From assembly GCA_014382085.1 (NCBI GenBank), contig JACNKJ010000066.1, positions 1-6,067 on the forward strand: a stretch of 6,067 nt of DNA, written 5' to 3'. The DNA is from a bacterium (GTDB lineage: Bacteria > Krumholzibacteriota > Krumholzibacteriia > JACNKJ01). Positions 5,828 to 6,067 of this stretch are shown here, one piece after another (the first letter of the stretch is position 1; each line of letters opens with the position of its first letter). The translations under genes were made by a program, and so were the position numbers. The notes beneath the pieces were generated by a model. It ran no database searches, was not told the origin of the DNA, and worked only from the letters and a program-made list of their open reading frames with translations.

Positions 5828-6067
5828 TTCGCCTATGGCGGCTCTGCCGACTTCCGTGGCCACCACAAGGTGATCTACAACTTCCTGTCAGCCCCAGAAT
5901 TTGCGGTCAACGTGAAGACGGAGGAGGCCGTATTCAGGCTTCACAACGGAGCACTCACAGTCAACGGCACCTTTCTCACCGAGGCCCACATCATCGCGCG
6001 CTTTGCTCACCAGCGGAGTGCGTTCGCCTCGTTTTGGGCCTCGGAGCTGGACGCCCAGAACTTTGGC
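5828..6067 (+). CDS. Start-less partial reading frame, eukaryote-like secreted-protein fragment (possible foreign DNA, pseudogene or chimera)
   Basis: Within the 344-nt stretch right of the globin gene, the frame after TAG (5825-5827) stays open for 80 codons to the window end. It has no ATG; the first in-frame GTG is at 5870 and lacks a ribosome binding site. The translation looks like real protein: SADFRGHHKVIYNFLSAPEF (residues 6-25 of the open frame), then VNVKTEEAVFRLHNG and LTVNGTFLTEAHIIAR. It alternates hydrophobic and polar residues and shows NGT as a possible N-glycosylation site. By hand count 61 of 79 codons (5831-6067) end in G or C. From memory this recalls beta-rich secreted proteins of haptophytes and other algae, not a bacterial family I know; this is recall, not a search. 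The coding signal begins abruptly with no bacterial start, so the stretch may be an exon, a decayed gene, or a misjoined contig end. Confidence 0.5.

Noticed and set aside
5809..6067. Open frame from ATG 5809 to the window end
   Set aside because: Its translation is a Pro/Arg/Gln-rich out-of-frame shadow of the frame from 5828, and there is no ribosome binding site.

Overview
The window looks like a piece of a Gram-negative bacterial genome of moderately high G+C. Evidence for this is strong Shine-Dalgarno sequences, tightly overlapping genes, a lipobox protein, a Sec signal peptide on a globin, and a factor-independent terminator. I cannot name the lineage. The last ~240 bases behave differently from the rest and may not belong to the same genome.

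Layout. (1) Positions 1-2835, minus strand: an ABC-2 type export operon read right to left. It runs ATPase (2835-1906), permease 1 (1906-638), permease 2 (641-1, cut by the window edge). Overlaps of 1 nt (TGATG) and 4 nt (ATGA) join the three, so they are probably translationally coupled. The ATPase starts at TTG behind a near-ideal Shine-Dalgarno. (2) 2836-3029: divergent spacer with an inverted repeat. (3) 3030-3958, plus strand: two small cell-envelope genes 14 nt apart, a one-helix anchored protein of unknown function and a small lipoprotein with two further hydrophobic segments. (4) 3959-4118: spacer with a perfect 14-bp palindrome. (5) 4119-5120, plus: a three-histidine-box membrane fatty acid desaturase resembling Bacillus Des. 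(6) 5156-5184: a 12-bp-stem terminator between convergent genes. (7) 5208-5711, minus: a group 1 truncated hemoglobin with a signal peptide, so probably periplasmic. (8) 5724-6067: first the globin upstream region with three ATGAGAA copies. From 5828 there follows a start-less, stop-free reading frame with clear coding character that runs off the end and recalls secreted eukaryotic (algal-type) proteins.

Taken together, most of the window concerns the cell envelope: an exporter, two small envelope proteins, a lipid desaturase and an exported heme protein. Apart from the ABC operon and the two-gene unit, nothing in the sequence proves that these work in one pathway. The most unusual items are the exported truncated hemoglobin and the abrupt foreign-looking reading frame at the right end.
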